From Thiopseudomonas sp964394445 (GTDB taxonomy: Bacteria > Pseudomonadota > Gammaproteobacteria > Pseudomonadales > Pseudomonadaceae): a stretch of DNA of 37,087 nucleotides. The notes beneath the pieces were generated by a model, which worked only from the letters and a program-made list of their open reading frames with translations, searched no databases and was not told the DNA's origin. Position 1 is the stretch's first letter. Each line of letters opens with the position of its first letter. This document shows positions 21,666-30,354 of this stretch, in pieces. The stretch is taken from NCBI GenBank assembly GCA_964394445.1, contig CAYMXO010000013.1, positions 1-37,087 of the forward strand. The letters run 5' to 3'. The position numbers were made by a program, and so were the translations under genes.

Positions 21666-23099
21666 GTGCCTGTCAATCTCTGGCTGCAATCCGTTGATTT
21701 TCTACGCGATGAGCTGCCTGCCCAGCATTTCAACACCTGGATTCGTCCATTGCAGGTTGAGAGCGCAGGCGGTCGTCTGCTGGTCTATGCACCCAACCGT
21801 TTTGTGCTGGACTGGGTCAACGACAAGTACTTTACCCGCCTGCTGGAGCTGATGACTGAACGCAACAATGGCGAAGTGCCAGACATCAGTCTTTTGATCG
21901 GCAGTCGCAACCAGTCCCCTGCCAGCCAGGCAGCCGTTCCAGCAACACCCGTTATGTCAGGCCAGCCGGCGCCCGCACCCGTTACAGACCTGCCCGCAGC
22001 ACCACTGGCTGCGGCCGATACACCCAGTAAACCCGCAGCCGCCGAAGCAGGCGAAGCCAAACCGGTGGTGACCAAGCACGTCAGCAATCTGAACCGCTCG
22101 TTCACCTTTGACAGCTTTATCGAGGGCAAATCCAACCAGCTGGCCCGGGCTGCGGCCTGGCAGGTGGCAGACAACCCCAGCCATGGTTACAACCCGCTGT
22201 TTCTGTATGGCGGTGTCGGCCTGGGCAAAACCCACCTGATGCATGCCGTGGGCAACCACCTGCTGCAAAAAAAGCCCGGCGCCCGGGTGATCTATCTGCA
22301 CTCGGAGCGCTTTGTGGCCGACATGGTCAAGGCATTGCAGATGAACGCCATCAACGAATTCAAGAACTACTACCGCTCTGTTGACGCCTTGCTGATTGAC
22401 GATATCCAGTTTTTTGCCGGTAAGGAGCGCTCCCAGGAAGAATTTTTCCATACCTTCAATGCGCTGCTGGAGGGCAACCAGCAAATCATCCTCACCAGCG
22501 ACCGCTTCCCCAAGGAAATTGATGGCCTGGAAGAACGGCTCAAATCCCGCTTTGGCTGGGGCCTGACCGTCTACGTCGAACCACCCGAACTGGAAACACG
22601 GGTTGCAATCCTGATGAAAAAAGCAGAACAGGGCAGGGTGGCATTGCCGCATGACTGCGCTTTCTTTATTGCCCAGCGTTTTCGCTCCAACGTCCGTGAC
22701 CTGGAAGGCGCGCTCAAGCGCGTGATTGCCCACTCCCACTTCACCCACGAGCCAATCAGCATCGAGCTGATTCGCGAGTCGCTGAAAGACCTGCTGGCCT
22801 TGCAGGAAAAACTGGTCAGCATCGACAACATCCAGCGTACTGTTGCCGAATACTACAAGATCAAGGTCAATGACCTGCTGTCGAAAAGGCGCTCCCGCTC
22901 GGTAGCCAGACCGCGTCAGGTGGCCATGGCCCTGTCCAAGGAAGTCACCAACCACAGCCTGCCGGAAATTGGTGATGCCTTTGGTGGCCGCGATCACACC
23001 ACCGTACTGCATGCCTGTCGTAAAATTGCCGAACTACGGGAAGTGGATGCCGACATCTGTGAAGATTATGACAACCTGTTACGCACCCTGACTTCATGA
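21666..23099 (+). CDS. dnaA: Chromosomal replication initiator protein DnaA
   Basis: A 477-residue initiator that binds DnaA boxes and opens the origin. I choose GTG 21666: GGGAG lies six bases upstream, whereas ATG 21660 follows directly after it; and MPVNLWLQSVDFLRDELPAQ then aligns in length with MSVELW of Pseudomonas. Domain I is about residues 1-80, followed by a Pro/Ala-rich linker (about 81-135). The AAA+ domain III has Walker A GGVGLGKTHLMHAV (about 182-195) and Walker B LLIDDIQFF (about 240). The C-terminal DNA-binding domain IV has the DnaA signature GGRDHTTVLHAC. It leads dnaN and recF, with 41 and 10 bp spacing. Confidence 0.98.
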   Translation: MPVNLWLQSVDFLRDELPAQHFNTWIRPLQVESAGGRLLVYAPNRFVLDWVNDKYFTRLLELMTERNNGEVPDISLLIGSRNQSPASQAAVPATPVMSGQPAPAPVTDLPAAPLAAADTPSKPAAAEAGEAKPVVTKHVSNLNRSFTFDSFIEGKSNQLARAAAWQVADNPSHGYNPLFLYGGVGLGKTHLMHAVGNHLLQKKPGARVIYLHSERFVADMVKALQMNAINEFKNYYRSVDALLIDDIQFFAGKERSQEEFFHTFNALLEGNQQIILTSDRFPKEIDGLEERLKSRFGWGLTVYVEPPELETRVAILMKKAEQGRVALPHDCAFFIAQRFRSNVRDLEGALKRVIAHSHFTHEPISIELIRESLKDLLALQEKLVSIDNIQRTVAEYYKIKVNDLLSKRRSRSVARPRQVAMALSKEVTNHSLPEIGDAFGGRDHTTVLHACRKIAELREVDADICEDYDNLLRTLTS

Positions 23100-23140
23100 C
23101 TCAATAGCCCAACCGGATACATTTTGCCAAGAGGCCCAAC

Positions 23141-24244
23141 ATGCAATTTTCCATTTCAAGAGAAGAACTGTTAAAACCGCTGCAACTGGTCGTTGGCGTT
23201 GTTGAGCGCAAGCAAACCATGCCGGTACTCTCCAACGTCCTGATGGTGATCGAAGACCAGCAGCTGTCGCTGACCGGCAGTGACAGCGAAGTCGAACTGA
23301 TTGGTCGTGCCATCCTGCAGGAAGCCGCCGATGACGGCGAAATCACCGTCCCAGCGCGCAAACTGATGGACATTTGCAAAAACTTGCCTGCAGAAGCTCT
23401 GATCAACTTCCGCCTCGATGAGCAAAAGATGCTGATCTCTTCAGGGCGTAGCCGTTTTACCCTGACCACACTGCCGGCCTCTGATTTTCCACAGATGAGC
23501 GAGCAGGAAGATTCCTTCTCCTTTGAACTGCCCCAGGGCAATCTGCGCTTCATCATCGAGCGCACCAGTTTTGCCATGGCCCAGCAGGACGTCCGCTATT
23601 ATCTGAATGGCCTGCTGCTGGAAACCGGCCCCGGCCGCCTGCGTGCCGTTGCCACTGACGGCCACCGCCTTGCACTCTGTGACGCTGAAGCCGGAATCGA
23701 GGGCGATGCGCCGCACCAGGTGATCGTGCCACGCAAGGGTGTGCTGGAACTGGCCCGACTGATGAGCGACGAAAACGCCAACGTGCGTATCAATCTTGGC
23801 GCCAACTACATCCGTGCAGTGGGCAACGACTTCACCTTCACCTCGAAGCTGGTAGACGGCAAGTTTCCCGATTACGACCGTGTCCTGCCTCGCGGCGGCG
23901 ACAAGCTGGTTGTCGCCCAGCGTCAGCTGTTGCGCGAAGCCTTGAACCGCGCTTCAATTTTGTCAAACGAAAAATACCGCGGCATCCGCCTGCAGTTTGA
24001 AGACAACCTGCTGCGCGCCCAGGCCAACAACCCGGAACAGGAAGCAGCGGAAGAAGAAGTTACCATCGATTACAACAGCAGCCCGCTGGATATCGGCTTC
24101 AACGTCAGCTACCTGCTGGATGTGCTCAGCGTCATGACCTCCAGCGAAGTTCGCATCACCCTGTCCGACGCCAACAGCAGCGCCTTGCTGCAGGAAGGGG
24201 ACAACAGCGACTCATCCTACGTTGTGATGCCGATGCGCCTGTAA
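23141..24244 (+). CDS. dnaN: DNA polymerase III beta subunit (sliding clamp)
   Basis: A 367-residue ring-forming clamp, three repeats of about 120 residues each. The start MQFSISREELLKPLQLVVGV and the end SSYVVMPMRL are the family norm, the latter supplying the conserved PMRL tail. Other blocks are PVLSNVLMVI, FPQMSEQEDSFSFELP and DGKFPDYDRVLPR. It lies 41 bp after dnaA and 10 bp before recF, in the standard order. Confidence 0.98.
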   Translation: MQFSISREELLKPLQLVVGVVERKQTMPVLSNVLMVIEDQQLSLTGSDSEVELIGRAILQEAADDGEITVPARKLMDICKNLPAEALINFRLDEQKMLISSGRSRFTLTTLPASDFPQMSEQEDSFSFELPQGNLRFIIERTSFAMAQQDVRYYLNGLLLETGPGRLRAVATDGHRLALCDAEAGIEGDAPHQVIVPRKGVLELARLMSDENANVRINLGANYIRAVGNDFTFTSKLVDGKFPDYDRVLPRGGDKLVVAQRQLLREALNRASILSNEKYRGIRLQFEDNLLRAQANNPEQEAAEEEVTIDYNSSPLDIGFNVSYLLDVLSVMTSSEVRITLSDANSSALLQEGDNSDSSYVVMPMRL

Positions 24245-24254
24245 CACACCCTGA

Positions 24255-25355
24255 ATGAGCATCCGCCACATCTCGGTGACAGGTATCCGCAACCTGGTAC
24301 CTGTCACCCTTGAGCCTTCATCGCGCATCAATCTGCTGCACGGCCTCAACGGCAGCGGCAAAACCAGCTTTCTGGAAGCCATCCATTTTCTCGCCCTGGC
24401 ACGAACCTTTCGCAGCAATCGCATCCAGCCCATGATTCAGCAGGATCAGGAGCAGGCACTGGTGTTTGCCCGGATCGAAAGACCTGGCGGCGAAGAGCTT
24501 GCCATTGGCGTCAGTCGCAACCGTCAGTCCGACGTACAGATCCGGGTCAATGGTGAAAGCATCCGCAGCATGGCCGAACTGGCCCGCATCCTTCCGGTCC
24601 AATTGATCAACCCGGAAGGTTTTCGTCTGCTCGAAGGCTCACCAAAAATTCGCCGTCAGTTTCTCGATTGGGGAGTGTTCCACGTGGAACACTCATTCAT
24701 GCACTGGTGGCAGCGTTTGCAGAACAGTCTGAAGCAGCGCAACTCATTGCTGCGGCATGCTATAATTGACGACCAAAACATGCAGGCCTGGAATCAGGAG
24801 TTCTGCACTGCCAGCGAGCAGGTCGATCGTTTTCGTCAGGACTACATACGCCAGCTAAAGCCGGTTTTTTCCAGTGTTCTGTCAGATCTGATCGAGCTTC
24901 CCGAACTTACCCTCAGCTACTACCGCGGCTGGGACAAGGACAAACAACTGGAAACAGTGCTGGAAAATACACTTCAGCGCGACAGACAGATGGGGCACAC
25001 TCAGGCGGGACCTCAAAGGGCCGATCTGCGCTTGCGTATGGGGCAGCAAAACGCGATTGAAGTTTTATCCCGTGGCCAACAAAAACTGGTGGTCTGCGCT
25101 CTCAAGATTGCCCAGGGGCACCTGCTGACCGAATCCATGCAGCAACAATGCATTTACCTGGTTGACGACCTTGGCGCCGAGCTTGACCCGGTTTACCGCA
25201 AAGCGCTATGCCGCCTGCTAGAACAATTGGGCTGTCAGGTATTCATTACCGGCACCGACCCAGAAAGCATCAGCCATGACTGGGGCAAGGACACCCCCGT
25301 CAGCATGTTCCACGTGGAACATGGACACATTAAAGAATCCGGAGTAACCGAATGA
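24255..25355 (+). CDS. recF: DNA replication and repair protein RecF
   Basis: A 366-residue SMC-like ATPase that helps load RecA on gapped DNA. Walker A is GLNGSGKTSFLEAI (about residues 30-43), the signature is LSRGQQKLVVCALKIA (about 275-290), and Walker B is YLVDDLGAELD (about 300). Two parS sites are embedded in its coding sequence, giving the peptide FHVEH at about residues 142-146 and again near 352-356. Its stop overlaps the gyrB start (ATGA). Both FHVEH stretches occur where Pseudomonas RecF proteins also tolerate them. Confidence 0.97.
   Translation: MSIRHISVTGIRNLVPVTLEPSSRINLLHGLNGSGKTSFLEAIHFLALARTFRSNRIQPMIQQDQEQALVFARIERPGGEELAIGVSRNRQSDVQIRVNGESIRSMAELARILPVQLINPEGFRLLEGSPKIRRQFLDWGVFHVEHSFMHWWQRLQNSLKQRNSLLRHAIIDDQNMQAWNQEFCTASEQVDRFRQDYIRQLKPVFSSVLSDLIELPELTLSYYRGWDKDKQLETVLENTLQRDRQMGHTQAGPQRADLRLRMGQQNAIEVLSRGQQKLVVCALKIAQGHLLTESMQQQCIYLVDDLGAELDPVYRKALCRLLEQLGCQVFITGTDPESISHDWGKDTPVSMFHVEHGHIKESGVTE
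24676..24691. promoter_or_regulatory. parS site 1 (ParB binding, chromosome segregation)
   Basis: TGTTCCACGTGGAACA is the Pseudomonas-type 16-bp parS palindrome without mismatch. The symmetry extends to 22 bp (24673-24694). It is inside recF. Confidence 0.95.
25306..25321. promoter_or_regulatory. parS site 2 (ParB binding, chromosome segregation)
   Basis: A second perfect TGTTCCACGTGGAACA, with symmetry extended to 20 bp (25304-25323). It lies 630 bp from the first, near the 3' end of recF. Confidence 0.95.
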
Positions 25356-27772
25356 GCGAAAATGTCACCTACGATTCCAGTAACATCAAGGTACTGAAAG
25401 GGCTGGATGCCGTCCGCAAGCGCCCGGGCATGTACATTGGTGATACTGATGATGGTACCGGCCTGCACCACATGGTTTTCGAGGTTGTCGACAACTCGAT
25501 CGACGAAGCCCTGGCCGGCCACTGTGACGAAATCACCATCACCATTCACCCGGATGAATCCATTACTGTGCAGGATAACGGGCGTGGCATTCCGGTGGAC
25601 ATCCATCCGGAAGAGGGCGTCTCGGCAGCCGAAGTGATCATGACCGTGCTCCACGCTGGCGGCAAGTTTGACGACAACAGCTACAAGGTATCTGGCGGCC
25701 TGCACGGGGTCGGGGTCTCCGTGGTAAACGCCCTTTCCAAAGAACTGGTGATGACCATTCACCGTCAGGGCAAGGTTTGGCAGCAAACCTATCACCACGG
25801 TGAGCCACAGGCCCCGATGCAGCCGATTGGGGACAGTGACAAAACCGGCACCCGAATCCACTTCAAGCCTTCTGCTGAAACCTTCAAGAACATCCAGTTC
25901 AGCTGGGAGGTTTTGGCCAAGCGTTTGCGCGAGTTGTCCTTCCTCAACTCCGGCGTCGGCATTCGCCTGAAAGACGAGCGTACCGGCAAGGAAGAGCTGT
26001 TCAAGTACGAAGGCGGCCTGAAAGCCTTTGTCGAATACCTGAACACCAACAAAACCACCATCAACCAGGTGTTTCATTTTTCTGCCTACCGTGAAGAAGA
26101 CGGTGTCGGTGTTGAAGTTGCCATGCAGTGGAACGATGGTTTCAACGAAAACCTGTTGTGTTTTACCAACAATATTCCGCAGCGCGATGGCGGTACCCAC
26201 CTGGTCGGCTTCCGTACTGCGCTGACCCGACACCTCAACAACTACATCGAAGCCGAAGGCATCGCCAAGCGGGACAAAGTATCCACCACCGGTGATGATG
26301 CAAGGGAAGGCCTGACCGCAATCGTCTCGGTCAAGGTGCCGGACCCCAAGTTCAGCTCGCAGACCAAAGACCGCCTGGTTTCGTCTGAAGTCAAAACCGC
26401 GGTCGAGCAGGAAATGGGTAAATACCTGGCTGATTATCTGCTGGAAAACCCGACCGAGGCCAAAGCCATTGTCGGCAAGATGATTGATGCCGCCCGTGCC
26501 CGCGAAGCCGCACGCAAGGCCCGTGAAATGACCCGCCGCAAGGGTGCACTGGATATTGCCGGCCTGCCGGGCAAGCTGGCTGACTGCCAGGAAAAAGATC
26601 CGGCCCTGTCCGAACTCTATATTGTGGAAGGTGACTCGGCCGGCGGCAGTGCCAAGCAGGGCCGCAACCGCAGAACCCAGGCCATCCTGCCGCTGAAAGG
26701 CAAGATCCTCAACGTCGAGAAGGCGCGTTTTGACCGCATGATCTCTTCACAGGAAGTCGGCACCCTGATTACCGCACTGGGCTGTGGTATCGGCCGCGAA
26801 GAGTACAACATCGACAAACTGCGCTACCACAACATCATCATCATGACGGATGCCGACGTCGATGGCTCGCACATTCGTACCCTGTTGCTGACCTTCTTCT
26901 TCCGCCAGCTGCCCGAGCTGATCGAGCGCGGTTACATTTACATTGCCCAGCCGCCACTGTACAAGGTCAAGCGCGGCAAGAACGAGCAGTACATCAAGGA
27001 TGACGAGGCAATGGAAGAGTACCTGACCCAGGCCGCCCTTGAAGACGCCAGCCTGCACGTCAACGACAGCGCACCCGGCCTGTCCGGCGCAGCACTGGAA
27101 GCCCTGGTGCAGGAATACCGTACCGTCATGCGCACACTGGAACGTCTGTCACGCGTGTACCCGAAGGACATTACCGAGCAATTGCTGGAGCTAGAACAGT
27201 TGACGCCTGAATCACTGCAGGATGCAGAACAGGTGCGCAACTGGATTGAAGCACTGAACGAGCGTCTGGCCACAGTGATCCGCTCAGGCACCGAGTACGT
27301 CGCCGAACTGTGTCAGGACAGCGAAACCGGAAGCTGGTATCCCTGTGTTGTCATTCAGGCACACGGTGTAGAAGAGCGCGTTCATTTCAAGAAGGAATTC
27401 TTTGCCAGTAACGACTACGCCAGCCTGGTAGCACTGGCAAAGCAGCTGGATGACCTGCTGGAAGAGGGCGCCCATGTCATGCGTGGCGAACGCAAGCAAA
27501 AGGTATCCAGCTTCAAACAGGCACTGGAATGGCTGATGGCAGAAGGCTCAAGGCGACTGGTGGTACAGCGCTACAAGGGACTTGGAGAAATGAACCCGGA
27601 GCAACTCTGGGAAACCACAATGGATCCGGAAACCCGGCGCATGCTGCAGGTAACCATTGAGGATGCCATCGCTGCAGACCAGATCTTCAATACCCTGATG
27701 GGCGACCATGTCGAGCCACGCCGGCAATTCATCGAAGACAATGCCCTGGCAGTGGCCAACCTGGACTTCTAG
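25352..27772 (+). CDS. gyrB: DNA gyrase subunit B
   Basis: An 806-residue ATPase subunit of gyrase. The GHKL ATP-binding domain has DNSIDEALAGH, DNGRGIPVDIHPEEG and GGLHGVGVSVVNALS (about residues 45-130). The TOPRIM domain has the metal-binding EGDSAGGSA (about 425) and DADVDGSHI (about 498). The C-terminal block QRYKGLGEMNPEQLWETTMDP is typical. There is a long insert in the TOPRIM region, as in other proteobacterial GyrB proteins of about 800 residues. It overlaps recF by four bases, and a strong terminator follows 12 bp after the stop. Confidence 0.98.
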   Translation: MSENVTYDSSNIKVLKGLDAVRKRPGMYIGDTDDGTGLHHMVFEVVDNSIDEALAGHCDEITITIHPDESITVQDNGRGIPVDIHPEEGVSAAEVIMTVLHAGGKFDDNSYKVSGGLHGVGVSVVNALSKELVMTIHRQGKVWQQTYHHGEPQAPMQPIGDSDKTGTRIHFKPSAETFKNIQFSWEVLAKRLRELSFLNSGVGIRLKDERTGKEELFKYEGGLKAFVEYLNTNKTTINQVFHFSAYREEDGVGVEVAMQWNDGFNENLLCFTNNIPQRDGGTHLVGFRTALTRHLNNYIEAEGIAKRDKVSTTGDDAREGLTAIVSVKVPDPKFSSQTKDRLVSSEVKTAVEQEMGKYLADYLLENPTEAKAIVGKMIDAARAREAARKAREMTRRKGALDIAGLPGKLADCQEKDPALSELYIVEGDSAGGSAKQGRNRRTQAILPLKGKILNVEKARFDRMISSQEVGTLITALGCGIGREEYNIDKLRYHNIIIMTDADVDGSHIRTLLLTFFFRQLPELIERGYIYIAQPPLYKVKRGKNEQYIKDDEAMEEYLTQAALEDASLHVNDSAPGLSGAALEALVQEYRTVMRTLERLSRVYPKDITEQLLELEQLTPESLQDAEQVRNWIEALNERLATVIRSGTEYVAELCQDSETGSWYPCVVIQAHGVEERVHFKKEFFASNDYASLVALAKQLDDLLEEGAHVMRGERKQKVSSFKQALEWLMAEGSRRLVVQRYKGLGEMNPEQLWETTMDPETRRMLQVTIEDAIAADQIFNTLMGDHVEPRRQFIEDNALAVANLDF

Positions 27773-27783
27773 GCAGCACAACC

Positions 27784-27807
27784 AAACGGACCTTCGGGTC
27801 CGTTTTT
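27784..27807 (+). terminator. Rho-independent terminator of the dnaA-gyrB operon
   Basis: A perfect 9-bp stem, aaacggacc / ggtccgttt, with the stable ttcg tetraloop is followed by a T run. Confidence 0.93.
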
Positions 27808-28066
27808 ATTTGGCCGGGCCGGATAATATTACTGCTAGAACTGCTCAGAAAACGTGTCATGAAAACACGCAATCAGTGCAGCATGTGTAGCACCGCACCA
27901 ATCGTTCAGCAAAACATCCGGTCACAGTCCCCCGTGATTTCACTGCATAACCGGCCCCATCGTGCCAAAGACGCAACGGCTTCAGGCTGCTTCCAGGCTG
28001 GGGAGGGTCTTGATGCAACGCGCAGAGTCTATCCAGACAGGAGCGGGAAAGCACACAGACAACCTG
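27808..28066. other. Intergenic region between gyrB and the sensor kinase gene
   Basis: About 260 bp between convergent transcripts. I see no gene or DnaA-box cluster in it. A short open frame at 27859-28110 runs into the antisense of the kinase gene and has no family resemblance. Confidence 0.6.
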
Positions 28067-29407
28067 TTATTGAGATTCCTCAATTACGCTGCAAGGGAAG
28101 GACAGGCTGACAGTAAAACCCTTGTCATGCTGTACGGCTGTCAGGCTCCCATGAAAGCGCTGGCAGACTGCGGAAACGATCGACAAACCCAGACCACTGC
28201 CCTCGTTATTGACCCTGGCTCGCCAGAAACGCTTTTGTGCTTCTGCGAACTGGACTGAATCAAGTCCGGGACCGGTATCGCTGACATGTACATAAAGCCG
28301 TCCGCCATGCATCTCAAGCTCAAGCCTGACGGCGCCATCACGCGCATATTTGAGTGCATTTTCCAGCAGGTTCCGGATCGACATGCCCAGCAGCCGGTCC
28401 GGCACGTGAACCAGACAGGGCACATCCAGCCGGCTTTCCACCTCGATCCGGGGAAACTGCGGATGGGCAAACAGATGTTCCAGCACCTGCCGGACAACGT
28501 CCAGTGGCTGCAAGGTACCGGTGGTTTCACGCTGATCATTTTCATCGAGCCGCGACAGCAGCAGAAGGTGCTCCAGCATGGACTGCATCCGTTCCACTGC
28601 CTGCTCGGCCCTGTTCAAACTGCTTTCCAGCTGACTGCCATCACCGGCCATGGAGGCTACCTGCAGGTGAGTTTTGATCGCGGTCAGTGGCGTGCGCAGT
28701 TCGTGCGCAGCATCGTCATTAAACCGGCGCTCGCGTTCAAGCAGATCGCCCAACCTGGCCAACAACTGGTTCAATGTTTCCACCAGCGGAATCAGCTCCA
28801 CCGGTACGGCTTGCTGATCAATGGGAGCCAGATCATCCGCCTTGCGGCTGGCCAGCTGCAACCGCAACCGGTTCAGCGGGCTTAGCCCGTGGCCAATGCC
28901 AAACCAGATCAGGATCAGGCTGCCCAACAGTGCCAAGGCCACCGGCAAGGCTGCCGCCAGAAAGATCACTTGCTGCAGGTGCTCGCGCTCGTCCAGCCGG
29001 TCACCAATGGTAATCAACAACTGGTGACGCTGCACGGTGTAGGTGCGCCACTCTTCTCCGTCCACCATACTGTTGGAAAAACCAACCAGTTCTTCTTCGG
29101 GCTGGGAAAACACCATATTCGGCATACGCACCAGCACTTCGCCGCGCAGCGTACGCACCTGGCAAACCAGGCCGCGTTTCAGGCCACCCAACAGGGGATT
29201 GGTAAAGGGGCTCATATCCGGATTGATCTGCGGTTGCGGAATCTGCTCGAGCAGGCCCGCCACCATGTGTGCAGATGACTCCAGCCGCTGGTCCAGCACC
29301 CGGTCCAGCTCCTGACGTAAATCACCCAGCAAACAGAGTGCCGCGATCGACCAGAGCAGGGCAAAGGTCCCGCCCAGAATGAACAGCAGACGCTTACGCA
29401 GGCTCAT
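28067..29407 (-). CDS. Sensor histidine kinase, DsbS-like
   Basis: A 446-residue inner-membrane sensor. The start MSLRKRLLFILGGTFALLWS is preferred to one ten codons upstream, giving a 14-bp overlap with the regulator gene. Two membrane helices (about residues 8-27 and 150-175) enclose a periplasmic domain of about 120 residues with a single cysteine (RGLVCQVRTLRG). Then come a HAMP-like linker, the phosphorylation box DAAHELRTPLTAIKTH (His), the N box RNLLENALKYARDGA, and the G boxes DTGPGLD and GSGLGLSIV. Its place beside tlpA-dsbG matches the P. aeruginosa DsbRS locus, reported to respond to copper. The signal here is inference. Confidence 0.88.
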   Translation of the reverse strand: MSLRKRLLFILGGTFALLWSIAALCLLGDLRQELDRVLDQRLESSAHMVAGLLEQIPQPQINPDMSPFTNPLLGGLKRGLVCQVRTLRGEVLVRMPNMVFSQPEEELVGFSNSMVDGEEWRTYTVQRHQLLITIGDRLDEREHLQQVIFLAAALPVALALLGSLILIWFGIGHGLSPLNRLRLQLASRKADDLAPIDQQAVPVELIPLVETLNQLLARLGDLLERERRFNDDAAHELRTPLTAIKTHLQVASMAGDGSQLESSLNRAEQAVERMQSMLEHLLLLSRLDENDQRETTGTLQPLDVVRQVLEHLFAHPQFPRIEVESRLDVPCLVHVPDRLLGMSIRNLLENALKYARDGAVRLELEMHGGRLYVHVSDTGPGLDSVQFAEAQKRFWRARVNNEGSGLGLSIVSAVCQRFHGSLTAVQHDKGFTVSLSFPCSVIEESQ

Positions 29408-30065
29408 GCGGCTTGCCCAGGCGGAAACCCAGGCCACGCACGGTCTCGATCACCGCACTGCCAAGTTTGCGCCGTAGATTGTAAATGTGCACATTGATCG
29501 CGTTGCTCTCGACACCATCCCCCAGTCCGTAAAGACTGTCCTGTAATTGTTCCGCACTCAGGATACGGCGCGGGTTGTTGAGAAACGCCATCAACAACAT
29601 CATTTCACGCCGGGCCAGATTGATATTCTTGCCGTGCAGGGTGACCGTCAGCAGGTTGGGGTCCACCACAAGCCCCTCGTGCTCGATCAGGTGTGTCGTG
29701 CGCCCGCTGGAGCGCCGCAACAGGGATTGCAGGCGGGCTGTCAGTTCGCGCAAATCAAAAGGCTTGAGCAAATAGTCATCGGCCCCGGCCTGCAGTCCGT
29801 CCACGCGCTGGTTAACCGAGTCCCGTGCACTCAAAATCAGTACCGGCATGTCATTGCCACTGCTGCGAAATTCCGTCAGCCAATCCAGTCCATCCCTGTC
29901 CGGCAGGCCAAGATCAAGGATTACCGCATCAAAATGGCCGACCGAAAGCGCATGGCTTGCCGCAGAAGCAGTATCAACATGATCAACAGTAAAATTTGTC
30001 AGCGCCAGACCGGCGCAAAGTCCTTCGGCGATCTGGCTGTCATCTTCAATCAAAAGGATGTGCAT
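29394..30065 (-). CDS. OmpR-family response regulator, DsbR-like
   Basis: A 223-residue transcription factor. The receiver domain has the acidic pair IEDD near the N-terminus, the phospho-acceptor Asp in VILDLGLPDRDG (about residue 51) and the conserved Lys in LLKPFD (about 101). The C-terminal winged helix has NLARREMMLLMAFLNN and NAINVHIYNLRRKLG with VRGLGFRLG at the end, of the QseB/PmrA type. It is upstream of and overlaps the sensor gene, and is divergent from tlpA-dsbG, which it probably controls. Confidence 0.92.
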   Translation of the reverse strand: MHILLIEDDSQIAEGLCAGLALTNFTVDHVDTASAASHALSVGHFDAVILDLGLPDRDGLDWLTEFRSSGNDMPVLILSARDSVNQRVDGLQAGADDYLLKPFDLRELTARLQSLLRRSSGRTTHLIEHEGLVVDPNLLTVTLHGKNINLARREMMLLMAFLNNPRRILSAEQLQDSLYGLGDGVESNAINVHIYNLRRKLGSAVIETVRGLGFRLGKPHEPA

Positions 30066-30118
30066 CGGGCCTCATTCCTTCAGTAGAGCGTGCTGTGTGA
30101 ATGCTGTCTGAACACGGA

Positions 30119-30147
30119 CTAATATTAAGTTAATTATTAACAGTCAA
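30119..30147 (-). promoter_or_regulatory. Sigma-70 promoter of the two-component genes with TTAA repeats in its spacer
   Basis: On the minus strand TTGACT (30142-30147) and TATTAG (30119-30124) are 17 bp apart. The spacer carries GTTAAT-A-ATTAAC and a further TTAA, a pattern of TTAA half-sites like those bound by QseB/PmrA-type regulators. On the plus strand TTAATT and TATAGC, also 17 bp apart (30130-30158), could serve tlpA. The shared site suggests autoregulation and divergent control. The remaining intergenic DNA to 30354 has no gene. Confidence 0.6.
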
Positions 30148-30354
30148 TTTGCTATAGCATATGCCAATACGTCAGCAATGGTCAGTGTAATGATCCGGCT
30201 GCGGCGAAAAGCTGCTCACACGCAGCATCTGGTTTCTTAATGTAGTGAACAATCCAAATCATGATTTGCCTGTCAAACCACTCCCCACAATCGCCATATT
30301 GTACAGGACAGCCACGACAGGCCATGCAAGTCCTTCCGGCATGGAGCCGAAAAA

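Noticed and set aside
21957..26233. Long open frames opposite dnaA and gyrB (351 and 332 residues)
   Set aside because: Antisense shadows without ribosome sites or family features.
27859..28110. 83-residue open frame between gyrB and the kinase gene
   Set aside because: Runs into the antisense of the kinase gene, no conserved pattern, no convincing ribosome site.
30119..30160. AT-rich stretch considered as a replication origin
   Set aside because: No DnaA boxes nearby; better explained as a divergent promoter.
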